DNA from: an uncultured SAR324 cluster bacterium
GTDB taxonomy: Bacteria > SAR324 > NAC60-12
Assembly (NCBI GenBank): GCA_902513935.1
Contig: CABXOR010000019.1
Coordinates: 1-30,013, forward strand
Direction: 5' to 3'
DNA: 30,013 bases
Part shown: in pieces, positions 26,457-30,013 of the stretch
Position numbering within the stretch: the stretch's first letter is position 1
Layout of the letters: every line of letters begins with the position of its first letter
Made by a program: the position numbers and the translations under genes
The notes under the pieces: generated by a model
Seen by the model: the letters and a program-made list of their open reading frames with translations, nothing else
What the model was told of the DNA's origin: nothing
Databases searched by the model: none

Positions 26457-27008
26457 CTACTTTCTTTTTTTTGGAGGAGCAAGGATCATATGCATCGAAC
26501 GTCCTTCACTACTAATTGGCTGCTCCACAGTACCGTCGTTACCAATTTCAGCCTGAAATTTTTCTAATAATTCTACACCTAAATCTTTATGTGCTATTTG
26601 ACGTCCCATAAATCTGACACCAACTTTTACTTTGTCGCCATCTTCTAGAAAGCGAAGTGCATTCCGAAGTTTAAATTGAAAATCATGTTCTTCAATTTTA
26701 GGCTTCATTTTCACCTCTTTGAGATGAACTACTTTCTGATTTTGTCTTGCAACGTGATTTCGTTTACTTTGCTGGTATTTGAATTTACCATAATCCATCA
26801 AACGGCAGACAGGAGGCTTAGCTTTTGGAGATACTTCTACTAAATCCAAATTAGCAACACTTGCCTTTTCAAGCGCATCATCCGTTGAAATAATACCAAC
26901 TTGCTCACCGTTTCCATCGATAAGCCGTATCTCACTGACACGAATCTGATCATTAATTCGTGTTGATTCTTCATTTCTTGTCGGAGGACGAGACCTTCGT
27001 ATTCCTAT
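26457..27008 (-). CDS. infC: translation initiation factor IF-3, non-canonical start
   Basis: IF-3 binds the 30S subunit, blocks premature 50S joining and checks the start codon. The N-domain reads 'RINDQIRVSEIRLIDGNGEQVGIIS' in outline, followed by 'LDLVEVSPKAKPPVCRLMDYGKFKY' and the C-domain with 'GRQIAHKDLG' and 'ILAPPKKRK'. Tracing the frame upstream from a TTG at 26849 (inside the N-domain, too late) to the tRNA gene shows no ATG, GTG or TTG. The start must be ATA at 27002, 27008 or 27023, or ATT at 27029. I give 27008 (183 residues), but the choice is open. Use of rare start codons in infC is a known autoregulatory device. Confidence 0.9.
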   Translation of the reverse strand: MGIRRSRPPTRNEESTRINDQIRVSEIRLIDGNGEQVGIISTDDALEKASVANLDLVEVSPKAKPPVCRLMDYGKFKYQQSKRNHVARQNQKVVHLKEVKMKPKIEEHDFQFKLRNALRFLEDGDKVKVGVRFMGRQIAHKDLGVELLEKFQAEIGNDGTVEQPISSEGRSMHMILAPPKKRK

Positions 27009-27036
27009 GAGCTTTCTCTCTATTTGAATTAAACAC

Positions 27037-27111
<75 letters not shown>

Positions 27112-27137
27112 GGATTATTAACAAACTCAGGATTGAG

Positions 27138-27254
27138 CGTCGGCACTGACCGACTCTTCCACCGGGAAACCCGGCAGTACCATAGGCGCAAGGGGACTTT
27201 ACTTCTGTGTTCGGGATGGAAACAGGTGTTTCTCCCCTGCCAGAAGCACCGGCA
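27138..27254 (-). rRNA. rrf: 5S ribosomal RNA
   Basis: Core 5S signatures are present on the minus strand: 'CATCCCGAACACAGAAGTAAA', shown to its limits, then 'GCGCCTATGGTACTGCCGGG' and a closing segment near 27140. The ends are estimated from helix I and could be off by several bases. Outside the gene, TTGAG/CTCAA (27259-27255 with 27137-27133) and AACTCAGG/CCTGAGTT (27124-27131 with 27261-27268) extend the terminal helix, as expected for a precursor processing stem. Confidence 0.93.
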
Positions 27255-27333
27255 CTCAAGCCTGAGTTCGTGTGTTTGGAGGTTTTGGAATTTAAGAGCA
27301 AATGAGAGGGTCTCTTTGGGTTTTAATCTTGTA

Positions 27334-30013
<2,680 letters not shown>

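Overview
The window is chromosomal DNA from a Gram-negative bacterium with moderately low GC. It carries an LPS-assembly lipoprotein, a periplasmic HtrA protease and a PspC-type membrane protein, and several genes use TTG or GTG starts. The gene families (DUF4416, a delta-type LptE, a pyrophosphorylase-like beta-helix protein) suggest a deltaproteobacterial-type lineage, possibly SAR324-like. That placement rests on recognised protein style, not on a search. I see no insertion sequence, phage, CRISPR array or obvious genomic island.

Layout. (1) 1-11317, plus strand: a DUF4416 protein, miaA, a small unknown gene, miaB, a FIST sensor protein, lptE, an acyl-CoA synthetase, pgk, and a large four-helix membrane protein whose C-terminus looks like a flagellar-brake (YcgR N-type) beta domain. 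(2) 11314-15967, minus strand: a 925-residue biotin carboxylase/biotinyl fusion, then tgt and an SRAP (YedK/HMCES) gene, tightly packed. (3) 16164-21088, minus strand: gcvH, a phosphonate-monoester-hydrolase-like sulfatase, moaE, a 2-phosphoglycerate kinase-like gene and an archaeal-type phosphoglycerate mutase, spaced like an operon. (4) 21338-25841, plus strand: htrA, a 65-residue unknown protein, a PspC-like protein, hemD, a possible structured RNA, and a beta-helix protein. (5) 25882-30013, minus strand: the 3' part of a 23S rRNA, 5S rRNA, tRNA-Val(GAC), infC, rpmI and rplT.

How the genes work together. miaA and miaB catalyse consecutive steps of ms2i6A37 tRNA modification, and tgt adds another anticodon modification (queuosine), so tRNA modification recurs here. 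The 2-phosphoglycerate kinase and the phosphoglycerate mutase act around the same metabolite, 2-phosphoglycerate, and pgk is also present about 8 kb away. The rRNA-tRNA-infC-rpmI-rplT run puts translation factor and ribosomal protein genes directly behind an rRNA operon.

The items most worth a second look are: infC, which has no ATG, GTG or TTG start; the mutase, with threonine where the nucleophilic serine is expected, coupled to a 2-phosphoglycerate kinase with a duplicated N-terminal domain; the biotin carboxylase fusion with an insertion and no carboxyltransferase nearby; and the membrane/YcgR-N-like fusion.
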